From Bacillota bacterium (GTDB taxonomy: Bacteria > Bacillota > Clostridia > Christensenellales > Aristaeellaceae): DNA of 44,190 nucleotides. The stretch covers positions 1 to 44,190 of the forward strand of contig JAFADG010000007.1 in assembly GCA_023425025.1 (NCBI GenBank). Reading direction: 5' to 3'. The position numbers and the translations under genes are program-made. Shown here in pieces: positions 5,889-15,000 of this stretch (positions are counted from its first letter, which is position 1; every line of letters begins with the position of its first letter). The notes below the pieces were generated by a model. It made no database searches and had not been told where the DNA came from. It saw only the letters and a list, made by a program, of their open reading frames with translations.

Positions 5889-8051
5889 TTACCGCTCGTT
5901 CGGCCGTCCGTCACGGCGCGGCGGGCGGGGCCTGTCGCCCACGGGACGGGGCTCGGCAGGCTTGTTCTCATAGACGATGTCGTTGCGGATCAGGCTGATC
6001 TTGCCCTGGGGGCTGACCTCGTTGACCTTCACTTCCAGCTCATCGCCGATCTTCAAAACGTCTTCCACCTTCTCCACGCGGTGATTGGCCAGCTTGGAGA
6101 TGTGGATCATGCCGTCCTTGCCGGGAGCCAGCTCCACAAAGGCGCCGAAGGCCTGGATGCCCACAACCTTGCCTGTGAACACATCGCCTACCTCGATATC
6201 CTTGGCGATGCCCTCAATGATCTTGCGGGCCTTGGCGGCGGCAGCCTCGTCGGGGGTGGAGATGAATACGCGGCCGTCGTCCTCGATGTCGATCTTGACG
6301 CCGGTTTCGGCAATGATCTTGTTGATCATCTTGCCGCCCGGGCCGATGACCTCGCGGATCTTTTCAGGATTGATGGTGAAGCGGACGATCTTGGGCGCGT
6401 AGGCGCTCAGGTTCGCCCTGGGCTGGCCCAGGCATTCCAGCATGATTTTGAGAATGTGCAGGCGGCCCTGCAGCGCTTGGGCCAACGCCTGCTTCAAAAT
6501 GGGCCTGTCGATGCCCTTGATCTTGATATCCATCTGGATCGCGGTGATGCCGTTCATGGTGCCGGCCACCTTGAAGTCCATATCGCCCAGGAAATCTTCC
6601 AGGCCCTGGATATCGGTCAGCACCGCCACCTTGCCGCTTTCGGCATCCTTGATCAGGCCCATGGCCACGCCGGCCACAGGGGCATGGATCGGCACGCCGG
6701 CATCCATCAGGGACAGGGTAGAGCCGCAAACGGAAGCCATCGATGAGGAACCGTTGCTGCCCAGCACTTCGCTGACCAGGCGCAGGGCGTAGGGGAATTC
6801 CTGCTCGCTGGGGATTACGGGTTCCAATGCCCGCTCCGCCAAAGCGCCGTGACCGATTTCGCGGCGGCCGGGAGACTTTAAACGGCCCGCTTCGCCGGTG
6901 GCGTAGGGGGGCATGTTATAGTGGTGCATGTAGCGCTTGAAATCTTCGTTGGAGAGCCCGTCCAGCATTTGCGCTTCGCTGGTGGAGCCCAGGGTGGTCA
7001 CGGTAAGGGCCTGGGTCTGGCCGCGGGTGAAGATGGCGCTGCCGTGGGTGCGGGGCAGTATGCCCACTTCACACCAGATGGACCGGACCTCGGTGACACT
7101 GCGGCCATCGGGGCGAATCCCCTCTTCGATGATCTTTTTGCGCATGATTTCCTTGTTCAGGGAATAGACGGCGTCGTCCACTTCTTTTTCACGCCCGGGG
7201 AAAATAGCCGCAAAATGGGCCAGAACATCTTCCTTGGCGGCCTTTTCCCGCGCCTGACGCTCTTCCCTGACATAGGTCTCAAAGGTGTATACGCATTTGT
7301 CGTAGGCGTATTCGCGTACGGCGTCCTTGATATCCTGAGCGGTAACGAACAGCTTAACGATTGCCTTGGGTTTGCCGATTTCGGCGATGATGGTCTCCTG
7401 GAAGGCGATCAGCTTTTTGATTTCCTCGTGGGCGTACATGATGCCTTCCAGCATCACTTCTTCGGAAACCTCCTTGGCGCCGGCTTCCACCATCAAAATG
7501 GCTTCCTTGGTGCCGGAAACCGTAAGGTGCAAATCGCTCTGGGCGCGCTGCGCCTCGTCGGGGCACAGCACAAATTCGCCGTCCACGCGGCCCACCACCA
7601 CGGAGCCCGTGGGGCCGCCGAAGGGAATTTCGCTGATGCAAAGGGCGGCGGAGGAACCGATCATGGCCGGAATCTCCGGGGGCAGGTCGGTATCCACAGA
7701 CAGCACCGTGGCCACGACCTGCACGTCGTTGCGCATGCCCTTGGGGAACAGGGGGCGAAGGGGCCTGTCGATCAGACGGCAGGTAAGTGTCGCCTTTTCG
7801 GTGGGGCGGCCTTCACGCTTGATGAAACCGCCGGGGATCTTGCCCACGGCATAATGCTTTTCTTCAAAGTCCACGCTCAGCGGGAAGAAATCCACGCCCT
7901 CGCGCACGTTTTCGGACATCGTGGCGTTCACGATGACCACGGTATCGCCATAGCGGACAAAGGCTGAGCCGGCGGCCTGCTGCGCATATTTGCCAAATTC
8001 CAGTGTCAGCGGCCGGCCCGCCAGATCCATTGTATACGATTTGTACTCCAT
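5889..8051 (-). CDS. pnp: Polynucleotide phosphorylase
   Basis: Processive 3'-to-5' phosphorolytic exoribonuclease, a trimer that degrades mRNA and can add 3' tails. The 720-aa protein has two RNase PH-like domains (from about residue 10 and from about 310) joined by an alpha-helical linker. A KH domain follows (IREVIGPGGKMINKI, near 565-580), then an S1 domain (GDVFTGKVVGIQAFGAFVEL, near 620-690). The tail is basic and proline/arginine-rich, suiting RNA or partner binding. ATG 8051 is preferred over an in-frame GTG at 8066 because AAGGAG lies between them, 7 nt before the ATG. It follows rpsO after 264 bp of structured leader, the classical rpsO-pnp arrangement. Confidence 0.98.
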   Translation of the reverse strand: MEYKSYTMDLAGRPLTLEFGKYAQQAAGSAFVRYGDTVVIVNATMSENVREGVDFFPLSVDFEEKHYAVGKIPGGFIKREGRPTEKATLTCRLIDRPLRPLFPKGMRNDVQVVATVLSVDTDLPPEIPAMIGSSAALCISEIPFGGPTGSVVVGRVDGEFVLCPDEAQRAQSDLHLTVSGTKEAILMVEAGAKEVSEEVMLEGIMYAHEEIKKLIAFQETIIAEIGKPKAIVKLFVTAQDIKDAVREYAYDKCVYTFETYVREERQAREKAAKEDVLAHFAAIFPGREKEVDDAVYSLNKEIMRKKIIEEGIRPDGRSVTEVRSIWCEVGILPRTHGSAIFTRGQTQALTVTTLGSTSEAQMLDGLSNEDFKRYMHHYNMPPYATGEAGRLKSPGRREIGHGALAERALEPVIPSEQEFPYALRLVSEVLGSNGSSSMASVCGSTLSLMDAGVPIHAPVAGVAMGLIKDAESGKVAVLTDIQGLEDFLGDMDFKVAGTMNGITAIQMDIKIKGIDRPILKQALAQALQGRLHILKIMLECLGQPRANLSAYAPKIVRFTINPEKIREVIGPGGKMINKIIAETGVKIDIEDDGRVFISTPDEAAAAKARKIIEGIAKDIEVGDVFTGKVVGIQAFGAFVELAPGKDGMIHISKLANHRVEKVEDVLKIGDELEVKVNEVSPQGKISLIRNDIVYENKPAEPRPVGDRPRPPRRDGRPNER

Positions 8052-8199
8052 GCCAATCTCCTTCACATCGTCTCGGGGCCAAATTAAAGCCCCTTTCTCT
8101 TGGACACACCAGCCTTAACCCTTTGTGAAGCAAGACTGGCACCTCTTTTTGAACCCCAGGTATTTATCCTGTGAAAAAGCCGCGCAGGGGTGCCCATGC

Positions 8200-8289
8200 G
8201 TTGATGAGCGCCGCTGGCGGCTTCCACAAACAGTTTCACCCGGCGGCATGCCGCCCAGGCATCAACCAATCGCTCCGGCAAAGCCGGCC
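8200..8289 (-). promoter_or_regulatory. Multi-branched RNA structure in the rpsO-pnp spacer
   Basis: GTTGATG (8200-8206) pairs perfectly with CATCAAC (8260-8266). It encloses two hairpins, GCCGC-tg-GCGGC (8210-8221) and the self-complementary GGCGGCATGCCGCC (8242-8255), forming a three-way junction. A further hairpin, CCGGC-aaa-GCCGG, lies nearer rpsO (8276-8288). In other bacteria the pnp leader is cut by RNase III and then degraded by PNPase as autoregulation; this structure is a candidate for that. The rest of the spacer (8067-8199) holds only GGGGC/GCCCC near the pnp ribosome site. Confidence 0.5.
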
Positions 8290-8315
8290 TTGCGCTTTAG
8301 CCGCGGAAGGCGGAA

Positions 8316-8573
8316 TTACTTGCGCAGGTTCAACTGGTCAATCAGCGTACGGTACCGCTCGATGTCGGTCTTCTTCAGGTAATCCAGAAGGCCCCTGCGC
8401 TTACCGACCATGAGCAGCAGGCCACGGCGGCTGTGATGATCCTTCTTGTTGGTCTTGAGATGATCGTCATTCAGATGGTTGATACGCTCGGTGAGCAGCG
8501 CAATCTGCACTTCGGGAGAGCCGGTGTCGCCCTCGTGGCGGGCATAGGTCTGGATGATTTCAGTCTTGTTCAT
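8316..8573 (-). CDS. rpsO: 30S ribosomal protein S15
   Basis: Primary 16S rRNA-binding protein of the central domain (platform) of the 30S subunit. At 85 aa it is a few residues shorter at the N-terminus than the usual 88-89, starting MNKTEII. It carries the invariant core YARHEGDTGSPEVQIALLTERI and the C-terminal KRRGLLDYLKK. ATG 8573 has AAGGAG 10-11 nt upstream. It has its own promoter about 95 bp upstream, so it is separable from the ribF unit, and it is followed by pnp. S15 commonly represses its own translation through its leader; the ~85-nt leader here leaves room for that. Confidence 0.98.
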   Translation of the reverse strand: MNKTEIIQTYARHEGDTGSPEVQIALLTERINHLNDDHLKTNKKDHHSRRGLLLMVGKRRGLLDYLKKTDIERYRTLIDQLNLRK

Positions 8574-8664
8574 TGTTTCTTTCTCCTTTCAATCAATCGC
8601 CATGAACGAAGCGATACGTTGGAGCTTCGCAAAACTGCGTCCATGGTTCAAAACAGCGTCTTTC

Positions 8665-8693
8665 ATTGTAGCACTACATGGCGCTTTTGTAAA
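8665..8693 (-). promoter_or_regulatory. Sigma-A promoter of rpsO-pnp
   Basis: On the minus strand TTTACA (8693-8688) and TACAAT (8670-8665) are spaced by exactly 17 bp. They lie about 90 bp before the rpsO start and downstream of ribF, which makes rpsO-pnp a separately expressed unit. Confidence 0.8.
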
Positions 8694-8748
8694 CGTATAT
8701 GGGGAATTTTTTTCCGGCAAGCCGTATTATTCCCCGGAACACTGGAGT

Positions 8749-9672
8749 TTAGGAGCGGTTTTCATGGAAATAGTTCCTTGCGGCCTGCTCATCCCTGGCC
8801 ATTTGCTCCTTGAGCGCTTCCACATTTTCAAACTTGATTTCAGGCCGTATATACTTGAGGAATTTCACCTGCACCCTTTGATCGTACAGGTCGCCGGACC
8901 ACCCCAAAAGATAAGCCTCCAGCGTGATATCCCCTTCCGGCACCGTGGGATGGCACCCTAAGCTTGCCACGGCGGGGTATATGCCGGTTTTCGTTTTGAC
9001 CTTGACCACGTAGATGCCAAAGTCCGGCAGCGCCTTGCCCTTGGGTACGGCCACATTGGCCGTGGGAAAGCCCAGCTTTCTGCCCAGCTCCTTGCCATGC
9101 ACTACAGGACCCGCAACGGAATACGGCCTTTCCAGCAGCTTGGCGGCCTGCTCCACATCGCCTTGTTCCAGCAGCTGCCTGACGCGTGTGGAAGACACCG
9201 TCTGGCCGTCCACTTGCACGGGCGATACCACATGCACCTCAAAGCCCAGCTTTTTACCCATTTCTTTGAGCAGCTTCGCGTCGCCCTTGCCACCCTGGCC
9301 AAAGGAATAATTGAAGCCGACGACCACATGACGCGGCTTGTACCGGCTTACAAGCAGCTGCACAAACTTTTCAGGCGGCATTTTCATTAATTTCCTGTCA
9401 AAGGGCAGCACCGTCATCCGGTCCACCTTCAGCCGCGCCATGCGCGCGGCACGCTCGGCCACGGTGGACAGCATGGGCGGGGCGGCTTCGGGCCTTAGTA
9501 CCGTCATGGGATGCCTCAAAAACGTGCAAACCACCACGGGCAGATTTTCCAACGCCCCCCACTCCCTGGCCGTGCGCAAAAGCCAGGCATGCCCCGTATG
9601 AACGCCATCAAACATGCCCAGCGCCAGCACGCTGAAGGTATCAATGGGATCAAACGAAAATGTCAGGCGCAT
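8749..9672 (-). CDS. ribF: Bifunctional riboflavin kinase / FAD synthetase
   Basis: Phosphorylates riboflavin to FMN and adenylylates FMN to FAD. The N-terminal nucleotidyltransferase domain (about 1-180) carries GMFDGVHTGH and SSTRVRQLL. The C-terminal kinase domain (about 185-307) carries the GRKLGFPTANV motif that binds Mg-ATP and flavin. I chose ATG 9672 because GGAGGG lies 5 nt before it; an in-frame ATG at 9693 has no ribosome site. That start gives 307 aa, the usual length. It follows truB after 44 bp as the last gene of the rimP-to-ribF run. Confidence 0.96.
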   Translation of the reverse strand: MRLTFSFDPIDTFSVLALGMFDGVHTGHAWLLRTAREWGALENLPVVVCTFLRHPMTVLRPEAAPPMLSTVAERAARMARLKVDRMTVLPFDRKLMKMPPEKFVQLLVSRYKPRHVVVGFNYSFGQGGKGDAKLLKEMGKKLGFEVHVVSPVQVDGQTVSSTRVRQLLEQGDVEQAAKLLERPYSVAGPVVHGKELGRKLGFPTANVAVPKGKALPDFGIYVVKVKTKTGIYPAVASLGCHPTVPEGDITLEAYLLGWSGDLYDQRVQVKFLKYIRPEIKFENVEALKEQMARDEQAARNYFHENRS

Positions 9673-9716
9673 AGGGTCCCTCCAAAGCATCACGCGTATT
9701 ATGGGTCATCCATTCT

Positions 9717-10604
9717 TCAGCCAACCATCGCCCGAAATGCAACGGTATCTCCCCGCCGCTGGGCAATGCCCATGAAGGCATCGAAAAGGTACAGGCGGAG
9801 CGGCACGTTTTCAGCCGCATTCATCAAAGCGGGAAAAGCGGATAGGGGCATTTGCCCGCCGTTTTTGCAGATGCCGGCAAGGCCCCGCGGCACATCGCCG
9901 CGGGGAAGATGGGAAAGCGGCAGGTCCATGGGCAGAAGGCACTCGCTCAAGCGCCCTTCCTCCCGTGCCGACTGCAATTCTTCCAGCGTATAGGCGTTGT
10001 CCAGCGTAAAGACACCGCTTTGGCTGCGCAGCAGAAACCGCATATGGGCGGGACAGGAAAGCGCCTGGCCGATATCGTGGCACAGAGTGCGCACATACGT
10101 ACCCTTGCCGCAACGGATATGCAGCATCATGCCGTGGTTATCTGTTTCTTCTCCGAGCCGGATATCATCCACCTGAATCGCCCGGGGCGGCGCTTCCACC
10201 ATTTCCCCCTTGCGGGCCAGGTCGTACAGCCGCTGCCCGTTTTGCTTGATGGCGGAATAGCTTGGCGGCGCCTGCAGGATCTGCCCGATGAACTTTTGCA
10301 AAACGGCCTGCACCTGCGCCGCGGTGGGATAGTTTTCCCCCCGCTCCGTCACCTTACCCTGGGCATCCTGGGTGTCCGTGGCCGTGCCAAAGGCGATTTC
10401 CGCCACATAGGCCTTTTGCTTGTCCACCAGATAATCAAACAGCCTGGCGGCCTTGCCGGCCATCACCGGCAAAATGCCGGCCGCCTGGGGGTCCAGCGTT
10501 CCCGCGTGGCCGGCCTTCTCGCCGTCCATCAGCCTGCGGACAAAGCCCACCACCTGGCTGGAGGTCATGCCCGGAGGCTTCAATACATTCAAAAAGCCAT
10601 TCAT
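9717..10604 (-). CDS. truB: tRNA pseudouridine-55 synthase
   Basis: Converts U55 in the T-arm of tRNAs to pseudouridine. The 295-aa protein has the catalytic motif GHAGTLDPQAAGILP with Asp38 as nucleophile. The N-terminal NGFLNVLKPPGMTS is typical. The C-terminal ~60 residues are PUA-like and fairly divergent. Its ATG overlaps the nrnA stop (ATGA), implying translational coupling. Confidence 0.97.
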   Translation of the reverse strand: MNGFLNVLKPPGMTSSQVVGFVRRLMDGEKAGHAGTLDPQAAGILPVMAGKAARLFDYLVDKQKAYVAEIAFGTATDTQDAQGKVTERGENYPTAAQVQAVLQKFIGQILQAPPSYSAIKQNGQRLYDLARKGEMVEAPPRAIQVDDIRLGEETDNHGMMLHIRCGKGTYVRTLCHDIGQALSCPAHMRFLLRSQSGVFTLDNAYTLEELQSAREEGRLSECLLPMDLPLSHLPRGDVPRGLAGICKNGGQMPLSAFPALMNAAENVPLRLYLFDAFMGIAQRRGDTVAFRAMVG

Positions 10605-11578
10605 GCCTTTTTATCCGAAAAGCTTTTTTCCATGGCTGCGATCATGATATCCGCCGCCGCCGGAAGCTCGCTGTTCATGGTGCAGCCGGCTGCCAGCGCA
10701 TGCCCGCCGCCGCCAAATTCCGCGGCCAGGCGCGCCACGTTGCAGCCTTCCACGGCGCGCAGGCTGAACTTGGTCCCGTTTGCCACTTCCCTGGCCAGAA
10801 AAGCCATTTTCACGCCGGCGATGTCAATGCCAAAATTGACGATGGCCTCGGCGTGCTCCGGCTTTGCGCCGCAAGCGTCCAAGTCCACTTGGCTCAAAAG
10901 CATGCCCGTGATCTGCCCGTCATGATAAAACGTAAGGGTAGACAGGGCCTTGGCCAGCACTTTCACCTGTTCCACACTGCGCTCCCGAAACAGGGATCGG
11001 TTCAGCCTGGCGATGGGCAGGCCGTAGGCCATCAGCTCGCTCATCACCTGGAACGCGTCGGAGGTGGTATTGTCGAAACTGAAATTGCCCGTATCCGTCG
11101 CGATGGCGGTATACAGGCAGGTGGCGATATCCGTATTCAGGCGCACACCCAGGCTGTGGATCAGTTCATAGACAAGCACGCCGGTGGCGCTGGCGTGGGG
11201 CGATATCACATTGAAATCGGCATAGCCGGGATTGGTACCGTGATGATCGACCTGAACCGTTTGCCGCGTGGCAAAAAACAAGGGCGCGCAATCGCCCAGG
11301 CGGTGGCGGTCGGATACATCGACGGCGATGGCCAGGTCAAAGCCCTTGCCTTTTAATTCGGCGGGCTTGCGGATTTCACCGGCGCCGGAAAGAAACATCA
11401 GCATTTGGGGAACGTCGTCTGCACAAACAACCTCCACCTGCTTGCCCAACAGAACAAGAGCTCCCCGCAAAGCCAGGGAGCTGCCGACGGTATCCCCGTC
11501 GGGGGACACATGGGCGCACAAAAGGATGCGTTCAGCGCTGCTGATCAACGCCAGCAGGTTTTCCGGAAAACTATTCAT
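10601..11578 (-). CDS. nrnA: DHH-family nanoRNase / pAp phosphatase (NrnA-like)
   Basis: Degrades 2-5-nt RNA fragments to mononucleotides and/or dephosphorylates pAp. The DHH domain shows HVSPDGDTVGS (motif I), IAVDVSD (II), QVDHHGTNPGYAD (III) and ATDTGNFSF (IV), the Mn2+ ligands. The C-terminal DHHA1 domain ends with the substrate loop FGGGGHALAAGC. The start is uncertain. ATG 11578 gives the family-like N-terminus MNSFPENLLALI and overlaps the rbfA stop. ATG 11602 (eight residues longer) has a slightly better purine-rich upstream region. The gene sits between rbfA and truB as in other Firmicutes and works with PNPase in finishing RNA decay. Confidence 0.94.
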   Translation of the reverse strand: MNSFPENLLALISSAERILLCAHVSPDGDTVGSSLALRGALVLLGKQVEVVCADDVPQMLMFLSGAGEIRKPAELKGKGFDLAIAVDVSDRHRLGDCAPLFFATRQTVQVDHHGTNPGYADFNVISPHASATGVLVYELIHSLGVRLNTDIATCLYTAIATDTGNFSFDNTTSDAFQVMSELMAYGLPIARLNRSLFRERSVEQVKVLAKALSTLTFYHDGQITGMLLSQVDLDACGAKPEHAEAIVNFGIDIAGVKMAFLAREVANGTKFSLRAVEGCNVARLAAEFGGGGHALAAGCTMNSELPAAADIMIAAMEKSFSDKKA

Positions 11579-11966
11579 CTGCGCCGGGTGTTTCTTCCGC
11601 ATCTGCCTTATTTCCTTCCGCATCCTGTGTGTGCACCTGGTTGAGGATATCGGCGATATGTACGCCGTAAGCGATATTCTGATCCAGCTGGAAAAGGATC
11701 TCCGGCGTGTAGCGGATGACCATACTCCGGCCCAGTTCCCGGCGCACATAGCCGGCGGCGCTCTTGAGCGCCGCCATCATGCCGGCGGCCTTGTCCTCTT
11801 CCAGGATGCTGACGAAAATTTTGGCATACCGCAGGTCCCGGGTCACTTCCGCCCTGGTAATGCTGAAGGTGCCTGATATTCTGGGGTCATTGAGCTGATT
11901 GCGTATGATCTTGTCCACTTCCCAGCGGACCTGATCGGATATGCGGTCACTGCGATGAAAACTCAC
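11571..11966 (-). CDS. rbfA: 30S ribosome-binding factor A
   Basis: Small KH-fold assembly factor that binds immature 30S subunits near the 16S 5' helix and helps late maturation. The 131-aa protein begins MSFHRSDRISDQVRWEVDKII and contains the core DPRISGTFSITRAEVTRDLRYAKIFVSIL; the last ~15 residues are acidic. The start codon is GTG with AAGGAA 6 nt before it. It lies 118 bp downstream of infB and overlaps nrnA by 8 bp. Confidence 0.96.
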   Translation of the reverse strand: MSFHRSDRISDQVRWEVDKIIRNQLNDPRISGTFSITRAEVTRDLRYAKIFVSILEEDKAAGMMAALKSAAGYVRRELGRSMVIRYTPEILFQLDQNIAYGVHIADILNQVHTQDAEGNKADAEETPGADE

Positions 11967-12047
11967 TTGGATTCCTTGCCTTTCTGGGTCATGCCTTGGA
12001 TATCTGCAAACTTAGGCAGCGCACAGGCTGCAGGCATAAGCGAAGAA

Positions 12048-12075
12048 TCGGAAAAAGGACGAGTCCTTTTTCCGA
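12048..12075. repeat. Perfect 28-bp palindrome between infB and rbfA
   Basis: TCGGAAAAAGGAC (12048-12060) and GTCCTTTTTCCGA (12063-12075) form a perfect 13-bp stem with a 2-base spacer, 10 bp past the infB stop. The AAAGGAC..GTCCTTT core resembles the hairpin after corA (3867-3889). It is not followed by T-rich sequence on the minus strand, so an mRNA-processing or stabilising role or a dispersed repeat is as likely as termination. Confidence 0.65.
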
Positions 12076-12084
12076 AAGAGCGGG

Positions 12085-15000
12085 TCAGCGCTCGATTTCT
12101 TCCCTGGTGTAGCACTCGATGATGTCGCCTTCCTTGATATCGTTGTAACCTTCCAGGCCGATACCGCACTCATAGCCGGAAGCGACTTCCTTTGCGTCAT
12201 CCTTAAAGCGTTTCAGGGAGGAGAGCTTGCCTTCAAATATGACCACGTGGTCACGCAGCAAACGTACGGAAGCGTTGCGCTGCATTTTGCCATCCTGCAC
12301 ATAACAGCCGGCAATGGTGCCCGCGCCAGTAATCTTGAAGACGTTGCGCACCTCGGCGTGGCCCAGTACAACTTCCTTGAACTGGGGCGCCAGCAAGCCC
12401 TTCATGGCCTTTTCGATATCCTCGATGGCCTGGTAGATGATGCGGTAGAGGCGGATGTCGATCTCCTCACGCTCGGCCTGCTCGCGGGCGCTGTTGTCCG
12501 GCCGGATGTTGAAGCCGATGATGATGGCGCCGAAGGCGGAAGCCAGGTTCACGTCATCCTTGTTGATGGCACCTACGCCGCTGTGCAGCACACGCACCTT
12601 GACTTCGTCGTTGGAGAGCTTCTCCAGCGCCTGCTTCACGGCTTCCACGGAGCCCTGAACGTCGGCCTTGATGATGATGTTCAGGTTGGTGACCTTGCCG
12701 GCGTCGATCTTGGAGAAGAGATTATCCAGCGTTACCTTGGCGCTGTTGCTCACGCGGGCAGCCTTGATCTTCTCCCGGCGTTCCTCAGCCACCTGGCGGC
12801 TCAGATGGTCGTCATCCACCGCCATCATATCGTCGCCTGCCAAAGGCACCTCATTGAAGCCCGAAACCTCCACAGGCATGGAGGGGCCGGCTTCGTCCAC
12901 CCGCTCGCCGCGGTCGTTGAGCATGGCGCGGACACGGCCGGAGGCTGTGCCTGCCACGATGTTGTCGCCAACGCGCAGGGTACCGTTCTGCACAAGCACA
13001 GTGGCCAGGGGGCCCCGGGCTTTGTCCAGCTTGGCCTCGATGATGACGCCGCGGGCCAGGCGGTCGGGGTTGGCGCGCAGTTGCTGCACATCCGCCACCA
13101 GCAGGATCATTTCCAGCAGCTGATCCACGCCCTGGCCGGTGAGCGCGCTGACCGGCGCCATAATGGTGTCGCCGCCCCACTCTTCCGCCACCAGTTCGTA
13201 CTTGGTCAGGTCCTGCTTGATTCTGTCAGGATCGGCAGCCGGCTTATCCATCTTGTTGATGGCCACGATGATGGGCACATTCGCCGCCTTGGCGTGGTTG
13301 ATGGCTTCAATCGTTTGGGGCATAACGCCGTCGTCCGCCGCCACCACCAGCACGGCGATGTCGGTGGCCTGTGCGCCTCTGGCCCGCATGGCGGTGAACG
13401 CCTCATGGCCGGGGGTATCCAGGAAGGTGATCTTTCTCTCATCCAACTCGACGGTGTACGCGCCGATGTGCTGGGTGATGCCGCCCGCTTCGCCCGCGGT
13501 CACGCGGGTTTTGCGGATATAGTCCAGCAGCGAGGTCTTGCCGTGGTCCACGTGCCCCATGATGGTGATGACCGGGGGACGGGGAATGAGGTCGCCTTCG
13601 GCGTCTTCAAAGTCCTCGTCGGAGAGGTAATCTTCCGCCGTCTTATCCAGTTTTTTCTCCAGCTCCACGCCGAATTCGGTGCAGACCAGGGAAGCGGTGT
13701 CAAAATCCAGCTCGCTGTTGATGTTGGCCATCATGCCAAGCAGCAAAAGCTTTTTCAGGATGTCGCCGGCAGGCTTGCCAATGCGCTCCGTCAGGTCCTT
13801 GACCGTAATGGACTCGGCGGTCATGAAAGCCTTTTCGATCTTGATGGGGGCCATCAGCTGCTGGGCGGAAAGCTTTTTGTTACGGGAGCGCTTGCCGCCG
13901 CGCACCACATCATCATCATAACCGGAAAAGTTCTCTTTCACCATCTGCTTGCGCGTTTTGGCAATGCGCTCCGGATCGTGCTGGCGAACATAATTCTTTT
14001 TGTTGGGATCGTAGTTGGATACCTTTTCCTTTTCTACGCTCGGCGTCAGCTCAGGCGCCTTGGGGCGGCCAAACCCGCCGCCGCCGGGACGGGGGCCCAT
14101 ACCGGGCCGTGGTGCGCCAAAACCGGCGCCCTGGGGACGGGGTGCGCCAAAGCCGCCTTGGGGGCGGGGGCCGCCGGGGCCCATGGGGCGAGGGGCAAAA
14201 GGAGCGCCGCCGGCAGGCCGGCCGTAGGGGCCCTGGCCCGCACCCGCAGGATTGGCGGGACGGCCATAAGGACCCTGGCCCGCAGGCATGGGATTGGCAG
14301 GACGCCCATAGGGGCCCTGACCGGCAGGCATGGGATTGGCGGGACGGCCATAGGGGCCCTGGCCCGCGGGAGCGGGATTGGCAGGACGCCCATAGGGGCC
14401 TTGACCCGCAGGCATGGGATTGGCGGGACGGCCATATGGCGGCCGCGGCGCGCCGCCCATAGGCGCTTGGGGTGCGTTCGCCTGGCTGCCTACGGGAGCC
14501 GGCTGGCCCATGGGCCGGACAGGCTGCGCGGCAGGCCGCATGGGCGGCCTGTTTGCGGGCTGCATGGGCGGACGCTGTGCCGCAGGCGCGGGCGCAGCTG
14601 CGGGTCTTGCCGCAGCGGGAGCGGTCTGAGCGGCCGCCGCTGTCGGCACGGGTGCCGGCGCTTGCGCAGCCTCAGGCGCTTTTGCAGCCGGCGCCTCTTT
14701 CGTGTAAGAAGCGGCTGCTTCTTCCTGCGCCGCCTTCACAGGCACGGCTTCAGGCGCTTTTTCAGCGGCAGGCACAGCCGGAGCAGCCTGCAGCTTTTCG
14801 GCAACCTGCGGTTTTTCGGGAGGATGTGCCTTTTGCACAGCAGGCGCTTCCGCCGCCGGGGGTGCTGCCGGCGTTTGCTCTTTGATCACCTGTTCGGGAG
14901 CGGGCGGCGCTGCTTCTTCCTTCGCGTGAACGATGGCAGCCTCGTCCTCATCCAGCATGGTCCATGCCTTGGTATGCTGTTCCGCCAGCTTTTGCTGCTC

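Noticed and set aside
8700..8748. Terminator between ribF and rpsO
   Set aside because: GGGGAAT/ATTCCCC can pair around an inner CGGC/GCCG, but the loop is large and there is no T-run after it on the minus strand; the rpsO promoter alone is well supported.
14221..14437. CRISPR-like regular repeats
   Set aside because: Units are contiguous 42-bp tandem copies in frame with infB, with no spacers and no cas genes.
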